DNA from: Pseudolabrys sp.
Lineage (GTDB): Bacteria > Pseudomonadota > Alphaproteobacteria > Rhizobiales > Xanthobacteraceae
Assembly (NCBI GenBank): GCA_022841665.1
Contig: JALHRB010000031.1
Span: forward strand, 1 to 42,650
DNA length: 42,650 nt
Reading direction: 5' to 3'
Under the pieces are notes generated by a model. The model saw only the letters and a list, made by a program, of their open reading frames with translations. It had not been told where the DNA came from and made no database searches. Of this stretch, positions 1 to 7,414 are shown piece after piece. Numbering within the stretch: position 1 is the first letter of the stretch; each line of letters opens with the position of its first letter. The position numbers were made by a program, and so were the translations under genes.

Positions 1-86
1 TCGCGCCGGCCTTGCCGGCGCCGGTGACGGTCGGCCCGCCTTCGGGAAATGTGCCGCCGCGCGGCTCAATCGGCGCGCAGAACTGA
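1..86 (+). CDS. possible 3' end of an unidentified gene (partial)
   Basis: Frame 3 is open from the window edge to a TGA at 84-86. It encodes a Pro/Ala/Gly-rich tail ending in PPRGSIGAQN with high GC at third positions. It would converge with and overlap the 3' end of the ribbon-helix-helix gene by about 20 bases. The opposite strand is also open here, with a GTG-started peptide near 97, so strand and reality are uncertain. No function can be assigned from so short a piece. Confidence 0.25.
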   Translation, partial: APALPAPVTVGPPSGNVPPRGSIGAQN

Positions 87-362
87 TCCACCCCCGCTGC
101 GCGGCCCCGCAAACTCGGGCGCGCCTTTCGCGCTTGCCGCTTCGGCCGCCCGCGTCCGGTAGAATTCGAGCACGAACAGGCGGATCGCCGAGGACAGGTT
201 GCCCTGGCGGCGGTCGGTGTCGATCGTGGCGACCAAGTCGGACAGCGTCATGTTGCGCATGAGGGCGATGTCCTTCAGTCCCTTCCAGAACGCTTCTTCG
301 AGGCTCACGCTTGTCTTGTGACCGGCGATCACGATCGAGCGTTTAACGACCGGCGATTTCAT
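66..362 (-). CDS. ribbon-helix-helix domain protein
   Basis: This 98-residue protein matches the alphaproteobacterial ribbon-helix-helix family (PF13467 type). The N-terminal strand KRSIVIAGHKTSVSLE is followed by the conserved EEAFWKGLKDIA helix, then MTLSDLVATID and NLSSAIRLFVLEFYR. Such proteins bind DNA as dimers, but the target is unknown. The C-terminal 25 residues are low-complexity Ala/Gly. Its ATG overlaps the stop of the DUF4169 gene (ATGA), so the two are probably translationally coupled. In many related genomes this pair follows fumC directly; here about 4 kb of other genes intervene. The fold assignment is firm, the regulatory role inferred. Confidence 0.87.
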   Translation of the reverse strand: MKSPVVKRSIVIAGHKTSVSLEEAFWKGLKDIALMRNMTLSDLVATIDTDRRQGNLSSAIRLFVLEFYRTRAAEAASAKGAPEFAGPRSGGGSVLRAD

Positions 363-550
363 TGGTCGATCCCCTCTTTGTCGATCCGGTGCCGGTCGAG
401 ATCGCGTTTGGCCTTCGCCTGCTTCTCGGCTTCGAGCGCACGGACATGCTTGGGCTGGCCGTGCGCCAGACGATTGGCGTCGGCGCGCTGCGCGTCCTGC
501 TCTCGACGCGCCCGCTTGCGCGCGCTGCGAAGGTTGATCAATTCAGCCAT
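359..550 (-). CDS. DUF4169 family small basic protein
   Basis: This 63-residue, highly charged protein begins MAELINLRSARKRARR and ends in an RDLDRHRID segment, the two conserved ends of the DUF4169 family. It is Arg/Lys/Ala-rich, has no membrane segment and is probably helical. Function is unknown. It is the first gene of a two-gene unit with the ribbon-helix-helix gene. No strong ribosome binding site precedes the ATG. A seven-codon mini-ORF (ATG at 562) ends just inside the gene, which may be chance. If the unit was once transcribed from fumC, the inserted block must have forced use of a promoter of its own. Confidence 0.82.
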   Translation of the reverse strand: MAELINLRSARKRARREQDAQRADANRLAHGQPKHVRALEAEKQAKAKRDLDRHRIDKEGIDQ

Positions 551-922
551 GCGGTGCTCATGCCGGTACTCGGATACAATTGTTATTTGTATTCCTGGCC
601 CGCCGTTGATTGCGGCGCGGCGTACGGCATTACTTCATAGGGTCGCTTGTGCCGTTTTCCGTTGCGACTCTTCGGTTTTCGTCTGTGGTAATCTAGGGAG
701 CGGCTGTAACGCGGATCAATACACGGTTAGTTGATCGGAAAAAGAGACAGTAGTTCTGCTCCAATATTGAAGATAACGGCTGTTTATCGTGTAGTTTAGT
801 TTAGTTTTTTTCGCAATATTATAAAGGTTAGAGCGGTATACTTTGAAAATCTCGATCGGAGGCTTCAATAGAGCATCGATGATACCTGCCCAGCGCTTTC
901 AAATTTGACAAATTAAATTCGT

Positions 923-992
923 GAAATAGTACTGGGATACTTTCTTCGCCCGGATAACGTTGTTTCTGGATCGAGAAATAGTACCAGGATAC
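923..992 (+). promoter_or_regulatory. pair of near-identical direct repeats, candidate operator
   Basis: GAAATAGTACTGGGATAC (923-940) recurs as GAAATAGTACCAGGATAC (975-992), 16 of 18 bases identical, and the match extends weakly on both sides. The offset is exactly 52 bases, close to five helical turns, so a bound regulator would lie on one face of the helix. Each copy holds the dyad AGTA-N6-TACT, resembling a winged-helix (HxlR-like) site. The repeats lie about 230 bases before the MFS start. The regulator is not identified. Confidence 0.5.
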
Positions 993-1010
993 TCGCTTCT
1001 ATCTTCGAGA

Positions 1011-1026
1011 ATGGCCAAACGGCCAT
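1011..1026. repeat. perfect inverted repeat ATGGCC-AAAC-GGCCAT
   Basis: Six-base perfect arms flank a four-base loop, 18 bases after the second direct repeat and about 200 bases before the MFS start. It could be an operator or a small hairpin. No T-tract follows, so it is not a terminator. Confidence 0.45.
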
Positions 1027-1224
1027 AGTGATTACCTTATGAGCGATTGCCGTTGTTTATGGGTAATACGGCGGCCTCTCGCGCGGGTTGGTCATCGCCG
1101 TTAGAAGCCCGGCGGTTGCGGAGAGGCATTTCCCGGATACAATTTCCGAGGGGACTTCGCAGCTCCCCGCTAGACGGCCCTCCGTCCAAGTCTGCGCATC
1201 GCTCGGTTTCCGAGAGGATCGCGC

Positions 1225-2517
1225 ATGCAATTCTGGCTGACGGCCTTCCGTACAATCCGCCTGGAGGACAAAGACGCATCGCCTCGGCGCGTCATCTATG
1301 CGGCGCGCGCTTTGCGCGGCTTTGGCGACGGGTTCGCGATCATTCTTGTCCCCGTCTACCTGTCTGAAATCGGCTACGGCCCCGCAGCCATCGGCTTCAT
1401 TGCCACCTGCGCCTTGCTGGGGTCTGCGACCACCACACTGGCCGTCGGCGTGCTGGGCCGGCGGCACGAGCTGCGCACGCTGTTGCTCCTCGGCGCGGCG
1501 GCGATGGCCGCAACCGGGCTCGTCGTGCCGGCCGTCGAGGCACTCGCCATTGTCGCCGTCGTTGCTTTCGTCGGCACGATCAATCCATCCGGCAGCGACA
1601 TCGGCATGCTCGTCCCGCTTGAGCATGCAAGTCTGGCGCGCGACGCCGCGCCCGAGCAACGGACGCGGACTTTCGCGCGCTACAGTCTTATCGGCGCAAC
1701 GGCCACGGCCGCCGGATCCCTTGCTGCCGCCGTGCCGCAATTCATGTCCGGGCTGGGTATCGAACCTGTCAGCGCGATCAGGGGCATGTTTCTCTTTTAC
1801 GCCTTGTTGGGCGTTGCGATGGCGGCGCTTTATGCGCGCATTCCTCGGCGTCCTCCGGAGCAGGTGAAATCGCCGCCGCCCGTGCTTGGAAAATCGCGCG
1901 GCATCGTGATCAAGCTCGCCGCGCTTTTCAGCGTCGATGCTTTCGCCGGCGGATTCGTCGTTCAATCGCTGCTGGCACTCTGGCTGTTCGAACGGTTCGA
2001 CCTGTCGCTCGCGCAGGCCAGCCTTTTCTTCTTCTGGTCGAATGTGCTGACCGCCTTTTCCTATCCGGTGGCGGCATGGCTTGCGCAGCGGGTCGGACTC
2101 GTCAACACCATGGTCTTTACGCATCTGCCGTCCAGCCTCTGCCTCATCGCGGCTGCTTTCGCGCCCGATCTGGCGACGGCGCTGACGCTTCTCCTTGTGC
2201 GCTCGGCGCTGTCGCAAATGGACGTGCCGACACGGACCTCCTACGTCATGGCCGTCGTCACGAAAGAGGAGCAGCCGGCGGCGGCGAGCTTCACGGCGGT
2301 GCCGCGCACCTTGGCGTCATCGGTCAGTCCGACTTTTGCGGGCATGCTGCTGGCATCGGGCTTTGCGGGATTGCCGCTCATTGTCTGCGGCGCGCTCAAG
2401 ATCGCCTACGACTTGGCGCTGCTGTATTCGTTCCGGCACATTCGTCCGCCGGAGGAGCAGGCGGCGGCACCCGCGCGTTCCTCATACGACCGTGGTGGCG
2501 ATTATCCCGGCCCCTGA
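1225..2517 (+). CDS. MFS transporter
   Basis: This 430-residue protein has about twelve hydrophobic segments in two halves joined by a basic cytoplasmic linker (RIPRRPPEQVKSPPPVLGKSRG, near residues 205-228), the architecture of the major facilitator superfamily. The GRRHE segment after TM2 fits the conserved loop 2-3 signature. The substrate cannot be read from sequence; it is probably an exporter in the inner membrane. The start is supported by GAGAGGA six bases upstream. It stands alone: DUF4169 is divergent and the following membrane-protein gene is convergent. The upstream repeat pair suggests local control. It lies in the accessory block between DUF4169 and fumC. Confidence 0.87.
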   Translation: MQFWLTAFRTIRLEDKDASPRRVIYAARALRGFGDGFAIILVPVYLSEIGYGPAAIGFIATCALLGSATTTLAVGVLGRRHELRTLLLLGAAAMAATGLVVPAVEALAIVAVVAFVGTINPSGSDIGMLVPLEHASLARDAAPEQRTRTFARYSLIGATATAAGSLAAAVPQFMSGLGIEPVSAIRGMFLFYALLGVAMAALYARIPRRPPEQVKSPPPVLGKSRGIVIKLAALFSVDAFAGGFVVQSLLALWLFERFDLSLAQASLFFFWSNVLTAFSYPVAAWLAQRVGLVNTMVFTHLPSSLCLIAAAFAPDLATALTLLLVRSALSQMDVPTRTSYVMAVVTKEEQPAAASFTAVPRTLASSVSPTFAGMLLASGFAGLPLIVCGALKIAYDLALLYSFRHIRPPEEQAAAPARSSYDRGGDYPGP

Positions 2518-2557
2518 GCGCATTTTTACAATGGCTCCGAAAGGGCAGCTAGCGTTT

Positions 2558-3283
2558 TTATTGGGGGCAGTCGTCGTCGGTACAGTTATGGGGCCCGAAG
2601 TATCCGAGGGATTGGCCGCCCCATTGGTCGAAATAAAACAGCCGCATCATTTGAGTTCGGCGCACCTCCGACAGAAAAAATCCATCGATGTAGGTGGCCT
2701 CCAATAGGACAAATATGCGGGCTTGTCGATTTTTCGCTCTCTCAATGTCGGCAAGCTGAACCTCACAGCCCTGAAAGTTGAAGGGTTGCTTTGGACCAAG
2801 CACATTAGGAACAGAGGCAGTTTCCCATTTAACAGTTTTGAAATTAGGAGTTTCTTGCTTTCCTTCCATAACTGCGCAGGCGAAACGCAAGACAACTCGA
2901 CGCGCCGCTATATTCCCAGCATTTCCACCTATGATTTGAAGTCCCCACCATTTTGGAGCATTCGGCGGATACGGCAGAACATTAATGCCGGCGCTAAAAT
3001 AAATGAAAGCCCGGTCACGCAAGCGGGAGGTTTGATCAGTTTCCCACAAAATCCACGCAGTGATTCCAGCAATAACGGCCATTAGAAAAGTGAAAACACC
3101 AACTCGGCGCGTCCAGCGCGCCATCATCTGTTCATTGCGTTGATGTTCTGTTTTGGCGTGCTTTCGATGGCAATGGCGTTTAAGAGCGCGGAATATGCGG
3201 ATGATCAAGGCTGGCTTTTTTGGTGGGCGCCCTCGTTGGGGCTTTTGGCTCTTTATCTGTTCATTCTGAATGTTTTTGTCCAT
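2558..3283 (-). CDS. single-pass membrane protein of unknown function
   Basis: This 241-residue protein starts with a Lys/Arg/Gln-rich cytoplasmic tail (1-60), then one hydrophobic span near 61-81 (VGVFTFLMAVIAGITAWIL). A soluble domain of about 155 residues follows and is predicted to be outside the cytoplasm. That domain begins RLRDRAFIYFSAG, includes a GNAGNIAARRVVLRF strand and an IGP/LGPKQPFNFQGCE segment, and ends in a Cys-containing tail. It resembles a recurrent hypothetical family of soil alphaproteobacteria, an immunoglobulin-like beta domain by inference. Two Cys pairs (in RFACAV/FQGCEV and HNCTDDDC) could form disulfides. It is downstream of and on the same strand as the TIR gene, 295 bases apart. 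GC is lower than in neighbours, consistent with transfer. Confidence 0.72.
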   Translation of the reverse strand: MDKNIQNEQIKSQKPQRGRPPKKPALIIRIFRALKRHCHRKHAKTEHQRNEQMMARWTRRVGVFTFLMAVIAGITAWILWETDQTSRLRDRAFIYFSAGINVLPYPPNAPKWWGLQIIGGNAGNIAARRVVLRFACAVMEGKQETPNFKTVKWETASVPNVLGPKQPFNFQGCEVQLADIERAKNRQARIFVLLEATYIDGFFLSEVRRTQMMRLFYFDQWGGQSLGYFGPHNCTDDDCPQ

Positions 3284-3578
3284 GGAAATACAGCCTTCGA
3301 TAGCCGTTCCGATTTATCGTCGTTAAACGGATGTGGTACTTGAACTAACGTTCCGCGATGTAAAGCGGCAGGCATTTAACACCTTGTGATAGCTGCCAAC
3401 AATCGAGCGATTGAAAATCGACCAGAAGCTCTCAATCGCGTGCTAGGGACCGCGCCCATGACGCAGCGGTGAGCCGCGTGCCAGCTACGTCGGTGGTTGC
3501 AATCGCTCACCTCTACCGCGGCTTAGCCATGCGTTCCGGCCGCACAACGCGGTCGACGTCGGCAGCGCTAAGCTCCGC
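3284..3578. other. gene-free spacer between TIR and membrane-protein genes
   Basis: No credible coding frame is seen on either strand. The stretch holds a small palindrome CAATCG-AG-CGATTG (3400-3413) and otherwise looks like degraded DNA. I see no transposase remnant or RNA gene. Confidence 0.45.
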
Positions 3579-4493
3579 CTATCGTTCCTTTGTCCTTCGT
3601 GGGCGAGGTGTCCGGTTCCGTCGAAAGCGCTTGCTTATCTCCGTACGCGGGTCGAAACGCTTGGCCTGAACGCTGGTTCGTTCGGGAGGTGCGTTACCTT
3701 TTAGAGCTAAGAGCGTGGCGACAAACCGCTCCGAGGTAAAATTTGCAATCGGACAGTCGCATGAAATTAATTGACCGCCACAAAGAGGGCACACCTCGAC
3801 TGTGCACCCTGGCACGTGAACCTGCCCAATCCGGACTGCGCAGTTGTGGCAGTTCTTGCGCATTTGATAGCGTTGTACGAACTCCTGGCCATAAGGAATT
3901 CGAAGTATGGTGGCGTGATAACTGACATGCTTTAAAGGCTGAGCCTTTTGGATTTGAGAGGGCCACGTGCTAATCATATCAACACCGTCATACTTAACTT
4001 TTCGGCCGGTGATCTTCTTTGTGCGTTTGCTTTTGGCCAGATTGCTTCGATCGATCTTTGCGTCGTCGAAAATGCCAAGCTTCTTTAGAAGCAAATAGCT
4101 AATGCGTGATGGATGCGTTGTGCGTGCGTCGATATATCCAGTCGTGCGGTTCAATCCCGGGAGATCGGCCTCGTCGAGCAAGACTGGCAAGATATATTCG
4201 ACCTCGCTGAAGAGCGACCGCTCCTGAGCTTGCCGAAGCTCATGTCGCGGCCACGCCTTTTTCCTGTACGCTTGAGATACGAATACTAAGCAATATTTCG
4301 CCTTATCACGATAGATCGAGGCAAAATGCTGAAATAAATCCTTGCCCCAAAGTTCGGCTGCAAAGAATTCATCATAGAATACTCGCACGTCATACTCTTT
4401 TAGATCGTTTGCGATTTTCTCCACGAGCGAGCGGTCCTCGCCGGCAAATGACAAGGCAACGTCATATTGGTGGCGAGGTGTTGAGGTTTCCAT
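3579..4493 (-). CDS. TIR domain protein with C-terminal zinc-ribbon
   Basis: This 304-residue protein has an N-terminal TIR domain (about 8-140). Strand A reads YDVALSFAGEDR, the BB region VRVFYDEFF, strand C KYCLVFVSQAY, and helix C WPRHEL, where Glu85 occupies the catalytic glutamate position of NAD-cleaving TIRs. Strand D is YILPVLLDE. A basic linker (about 150-165) precedes a Cys-rich module: C215-x2-C218, then C235-PL-C238-GGQLIS-C245-D-C247, a likely zinc ribbon. The tail from 275 is very basic. Bacterial TIR proteins often act in antiphage defence by NAD consumption or cyclic-ADPR signalling. That role is inferred; no SIR2, SLOG or STALD partner is visible. It starts 34 bases past the fumC stop, same strand, and has lower GC than fumC, suggesting insertion behind a housekeeping gene. 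Confidence 0.85.
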   Translation of the reverse strand: METSTPRHQYDVALSFAGEDRSLVEKIANDLKEYDVRVFYDEFFAAELWGKDLFQHFASIYRDKAKYCLVFVSQAYRKKAWPRHELRQAQERSLFSEVEYILPVLLDEADLPGLNRTTGYIDARTTHPSRISYLLLKKLGIFDDAKIDRSNLAKSKRTKKITGRKVKYDGVDMISTWPSQIQKAQPLKHVSYHATILRIPYGQEFVQRYQMRKNCHNCAVRIGQVHVPGCTVEVCPLCGGQLISCDCPIANFTSERFVATLLALKGNAPPERTSVQAKRFDPRTEISKRFRRNRTPRPRRTKER

Positions 4494-4527
4494 CTGTATC
4501 CCCGAAGTGTCTCCGGCACTCTGGTGG

Positions 4528-5940
4528 CTACCTTGGCTTCGTCATTTTCTCCGGCCGCACGATGCGGTCGAACTCTTCGGCGCCGATGTAGCCTAAGCGT
4601 AGCGCTTCCTCGCGCAGCGTGGTGCCGTTGGCATGCGCGGCTTTCGCCACCGCGGCGGCCTTGTCGTAGCCGATCTTGGGCGACAGCGCGGTCACCAGCA
4701 TCAGGGAGCGATCGAGCAGTTCGCGGATGCGCGGCTCGTTCGCTTTGATCCCCACCACGCAATTGTCGGTGAAGGAGTTGGCGGCGTCGCCGAGCAGCCG
4801 GATCGATTGCAGCATGCAATGCGCCAGCACCGGCTTGTACACGTTCAGTTCGAAATGGCCCTGGCTGCCGGCGACCGTGATCGCGGTGTTGTTGCCGAAC
4901 ACCTGGCAGCACACCATCGTCAGCGCCTCGCTCTGCGTCGGGTTGGTCTTGCCCGGCATGATCGACGAGCCGAGTTCGTTCGACGGCAGGATCAGCTCGC
5001 CCAGGCCCGAGCGCGGTCCGGAGCCGAGCAGGCGAATGTCGTTGGCGATCTTGAACAGCGCCGTCGCGGCGGCGTTGATGGCGCCGTGCACATAGACATA
5101 GGCGTCGTGCGCGGCCATGTGCTCGAACTTGTTCGGCGCGCTGACGAAGGGCAGTCCGGTGAGCGCGGCGATACGCTTGGCGAAAGCCTTGGCGAATTGC
5201 GGCTTCGAGTTGATGCCGGTGCCGACCGCGGTGCCGCCTTGCGCCAGCGGGTAGAGTTCGCGCTGCGCCGACGCGAGCCGCGCCAGCGCCGACTTCGCCT
5301 GCGCGGCGTAGCCGGAGAATTCCTGGCCGAGCGTGATGGGTGTGGCATCCATCGTGTGCGTGCGGCCGATCTTGACGATCCTGGCGAACTCCTTTGCCTT
5401 CCTGTCGAGCGCCTTGTGCAGTTGCGCCAGCGCCGGCTTCAGGTGCCGCTCGATCTCGATCGCGGCGGCGATATGCATCGCGGCCGGGATCGAGTCGTTC
5501 GACGACTGGCTCATGTTGACGTGGTCGTTCGGGTGCACCGGCTTCTTGGCGCCGAGTTCGCCGCCGAGCGCGAGGTTGGCGGCGTTGGCGATCACCTCGT
5601 TGACGTTCATGTTGGTCTGCGTGCCGGAGCCGGTCTGCCACACCAGCAGCGGGAAATGATCGTCGAGCTTGCCGTCGGCGATGTCCTGCGCCACCGCGGC
5701 GATGGCCTTGGCGCGGCGCGCGTCGAGCGAGCCGAGATCGCGGTTGACTTCCGCCGCGGCGCGCTTGATCAGCCCGAGCGCGCGCACGATCGCGATCGGC
5801 ATGCGCTCGGTGCCGATGCGGAAATTGTGCAGCGAGCGCTGCGTCTGCGCGCCCCACAATTTGTCGGCGGGAATATCGAGCGGGCCGAAGGCGTCGCTTT
5901 CGCTGCGGGTCTTCGGCTTGCTCTCACGCGCCTTGGCCAT
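4528..5940 (-). CDS. fumC: class II fumarate hydratase
   Basis: Fumarase C interconverts fumarate and L-malate in the TCA cycle as a cytoplasmic homotetramer without an iron-sulfur cluster. The 470-residue length is normal for the family. Visible are [10 protein letters not shown] (104-113), the [13 protein letters not shown] stretch (138-150), [10 protein letters not shown] with the catalytic-region His195, and the fumarase/aspartase signature [11 protein letters not shown] (324-334). The start at 5940 (MAKARESK) was chosen because the family begins around here; the reading frame stays open much further upstream only because it shadows sspB. It lies 11 bases after the sspB stop on the same strand, so the two are probably cotranscribed. 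The TIR gene follows. Confidence 0.97.
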   Translation of the reverse strand: MAKARESKPKTRSESDAFGPLDIPADKLWGAQTQRSLHNFRIGTERMPIAIVRALGLIKRAAAEVNRDLGSLDARRAKAIAAVAQDIADGKLDDHFPLLVWQTGSGTQTNMNVNEVIANAANLALGGELGAKKPVHPNDHVNMSQSSNDSIPAAMHIAAAIEIERHLKPALAQLHKALDRKAKEFARIVKIGRTHTMDATPITLGQEFSGYAAQAKSALARLASAQRELYPLAQGGTAVGTGINSKPQFAKAFAKRIAALTGLPFVSAPNKFEHMAAHDAYVYVHGAINAAATALFKIANDIRLLGSGPRSGLGELILPSNELGSSIMPGKTNPTQSEALTMVCCQVFGNNTAITVAGSQGHFELNVYKPVLAHCMLQSIRLLGDAANSFTDNCVVGIKANEPRIRELLDRSLMLVTALSPKIGYDKAAAVAKAAHANGTTLREEALRLGYIGAEEFDRIVRPEKMTKPR

Positions 5941-5951
5941 CGAAGGTTTCG

Positions 5952-6542
5952 CTATTTCTTGCGGAAGCGGTCGAGCCGCACGACCTCGCCGCCGCCGGTC
6001 GGCTTGTCGGGTTTGTCCGGTTTCTCCGGCTTGGCGGCAACGTCGGACGTGGCTTCCGGTTTCGTCTCCGGTTTCACTTCCGGTTTCACAGCGGTCGGCC
6101 CGGCCGCCGGCACCGCGGCCACCGGCGGCAGCTTCTTCTTGCTCGGCGCTTTCGTCTCGGCGGCAATTTGCGGCGCCTCGCCTTCGGCGATTTCCTCGAA
6201 CTGCAGGCCGAACTGCACCGACGGATCGAAGAAGCCCTTGATGGCGTCGAACGGCACGTAGAGCTTTTCCGGCACGCCGCCGAACGACAGCCCGACCTCG
6301 AAGCCTTCGTCGGTGACCTTCAGATCCCAGAACTGGTGCTGGAGGATGACGGTCATCTCCTCCGGATACTGCGCGCGCATGCGGTCCGACAGCTTTACGC
6401 CCGGCGCTTTGGTGTCGAACGAAATGTAGAAGTGGTGGTCGCCGACGAGGCTGCCGCGCTTGGCGGTGGAGACGAGCACGTCGCGCACGACGCCGCGCAG
6501 CGCCTGCTGGGTGAGAAGGTCGTAGCGGATGTGGTCGGGCAT
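5952..6542 (-). CDS. sspB: SspB-family ClpXP adaptor (alpha type)
   Basis: SspB delivers ssrA-tagged proteins to the ClpXP protease. The 196-residue protein has the folded substrate-binding domain at about 1-125 ([61 protein letters not shown] in sequence). A long Pro/Lys/Ala-rich flexible linker follows (about 130-180), then the conserved C-terminal [10 protein letters not shown], the position of the ClpX-docking tail. The start ATG is the family start. It lies directly downstream of the tmRNA gene on the same strand and upstream of fumC. The linker contains imperfect KPE/KPD repeats. Adaptor role is known for the alpha family (Caulobacter SspB-alpha). Confidence 0.93.
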   Translation of the reverse strand: MPDHIRYDLLTQQALRGVVRDVLVSTAKRGSLVGDHHFYISFDTKAPGVKLSDRMRAQYPEEMTVILQHQFWDLKVTDEGFEVGLSFGGVPEKLYVPFDAIKGFFDPSVQFGLQFEEIAEGEAPQIAAETKAPSKKKLPPVAAVPAAGPTAVKPEVKPETKPEATSDVAAKPEKPDKPDKPTGGGEVVRLDRFRKK

Positions 6543-6671
6543 CGAAGCGGGCCTGCGAGGGATGGATTCGGATGTGCGGGATGGTATCGCGGGTCACGCC
6601 CAAAGGGCATCCCCGCCGGGCGGAATTGCGGCGTCACAAATTGCATGACACGGACGTCAGACGGCGCGGCA

Positions 6672-6709
6672 GGAAAATAAAGTGGAGGCTTCTGTTGCCA
6701 GGTGCCTCC
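6672..6709 (-). terminator. hairpin and T-rich tract at ssrA 3' end
   Basis: On the minus strand GGAGGC (6709-6704) pairs with GCCTCC (6689-6684), and ACTTTATTTTCC follows. It probably ends or trims the tmRNA precursor and would separate it from sspB. Confidence 0.55.
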
Positions 6710-7016
6710 GAACCCCGCCTAACCGCTGCTAAGACGGCTAGGACTTGTAGGCTTGGTTAGTCAAACCGCTTACGCAGCCTGAGCAACCGGAGCATAGTTG
6801 TCATTGGCAACTATGGAATTGGCCCGATAACGGCGGAACCATGCCGAGCAAAAGTCCGTCCTTTACGCCCTCGTCGATCCTATTTCGCCCCCGCCGAAGC
6901 CCGTCGATTCATGACCGAAGGGCGGGTTTTGGTGGAGGCGCCGGGTACTGCCCCCGGGTCCGAAAGGTTTATTACGACGGCCGTTTATCGCCATAGCCGG
7001 GTTGCCCCGGCACCGA
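6680..7016 (-). ncRNA. ssrA: circularly permuted two-piece tmRNA
   Basis: On the minus strand the acceptor piece comes first. It has a hairpin GCCGGG-GCAA-CCCGGC near 7000-7010, then a T-arm-like segment, GGCGCCTCC and an encoded CCA ending at 6930. An intervening segment of about 37 bases follows. The coding piece then begins GGGGGCGAAATAGGATCGAC at 6892. Its first seven bases pair with CGCCTCC of the acceptor piece (one G-U). The tag frame at 6808-6770 reads ANDNYAPVAQAA and ends in TAA, the alphaproteobacterial tmRNA tag. The permuted order is the known alphaproteobacterial arrangement, processed into two RNAs. Outer ends are approximate. Function: rescues stalled ribosomes and tags products for ClpXP. 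The next gene downstream is the adaptor sspB. Confidence 0.93.
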
Positions 7017-7095
7017 TGAATATAGGGGTTATCCGTCAAGGAAAAAAGGTCTGTGGGGGCGACGCTTCCGGGAAATATTCCGAACATTGGGCGCT

Positions 7096-7127
7096 GCCGC
7101 CGCTCCGTTTAGCCGCCGCTCCGTTTA
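7096..7127. repeat. perfect tandem duplication of a 16-base unit
   Basis: GCCGCCGCTCCGTTTA occurs twice in direct tandem (7096-7111, 7112-7127). On the minus strand each copy begins with TAA, and the first TAA met is the stop codon of the small membrane protein gene, so the stop is duplicated. Confidence 0.8.
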
Positions 7128-7382
7128 CCGATGCGGCGCGCGCTCGACATTGATGAGGATGAAGCCGCTCAGGCCTGCGCCGACCGCCGTCCAGGCGGAC
7201 AGGCTGACGAGGACGACGGCGAAGGTGCCGGTCTCCAGCATCGGACTGAACAGGCTGCGGAAGCCGCGCAGTTCCAGCGCCGCCAGCGTCAGGGCCGCGG
7301 CCAGTCCGAGCAACGCGCCCATGGCGCAGTGGCACGCGGTCAGCAGGCCGATAGGTATTGCGTGGCGTCGCATGCAGCCCAA
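7125..7382 (-). CDS. small hydrophobic membrane protein, unknown function
   Basis: This predicted protein has 85 residues with two clear hydrophobic spans (about 13-36, TACHCAMGALLGLAAALTLA, and 53-76, GTFAVVLVSLSAWTAVGAG). A loop containing FRSLFSPMLE sits between them, the pattern of small inner-membrane proteins common in rhizobia. It begins 32 bases past the chemoreceptor stop on the same strand, so it may be cotranscribed. An internal ATG at codon 4 is an alternative start. No function is recognised. The stop lies in a 16-base tandem duplication. Confidence 0.55.
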   Translation of the reverse strand: MGCMRRHAIPIGLLTACHCAMGALLGLAAALTLAALELRGFRSLFSPMLETGTFAVVLVSLSAWTAVGAGLSGFILINVERAPHR

Positions 7383-7414
7383 CGCGGAACGGCGGTTGCC
7401 GTTCCCGGGGGCGG

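Larger units (their letters stand above)
551..1224. other. AT-rich intergenic region upstream of MFS and DUF4169 genes
   Basis: No convincing gene is seen in these 674 bases. From about 700 to 1040 the composition is much richer in A+T than the flanks, with TTTAGTTTAG and poly-T runs near 790-812, which suggests imported DNA. It holds the paired 18-base repeats at 923-992, an inverted repeat at 1011-1026, and an imperfect dyad ATACAA/TTGTAT at 574-592 just upstream of DUF4169. The MFS gene has a good Shine-Dalgarno (GAGAGGA at 1212-1218). Confidence 0.6.

Noticed and set aside
1-97. GTG-started minus-strand peptide overlapping the end of the RHH gene
   Set aside because: It cannot be told from chance in so short a stretch and competes with an equally open plus-strand reading.
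571-1144. 11-base direct repeat CGGATACAATT (571-581 and 1134-1144) as an attachment site
   Set aside because: Too short, with no integrase or tRNA nearby; it does not flank the whole accessory block.
4633-6261. 542-codon plus-strand ORF opposite fumC and sspB
   Set aside because: It is an antisense shadow of two well-recognised genes; composition is Arg/Gly/Val-biased as such shadows usually are.
4528-6603. 691-codon frame that reads through sspB into fumC
   Set aside because: The N-terminal 220 residues are sspB read in the wrong frame; fumarase homology starts only at 5940.
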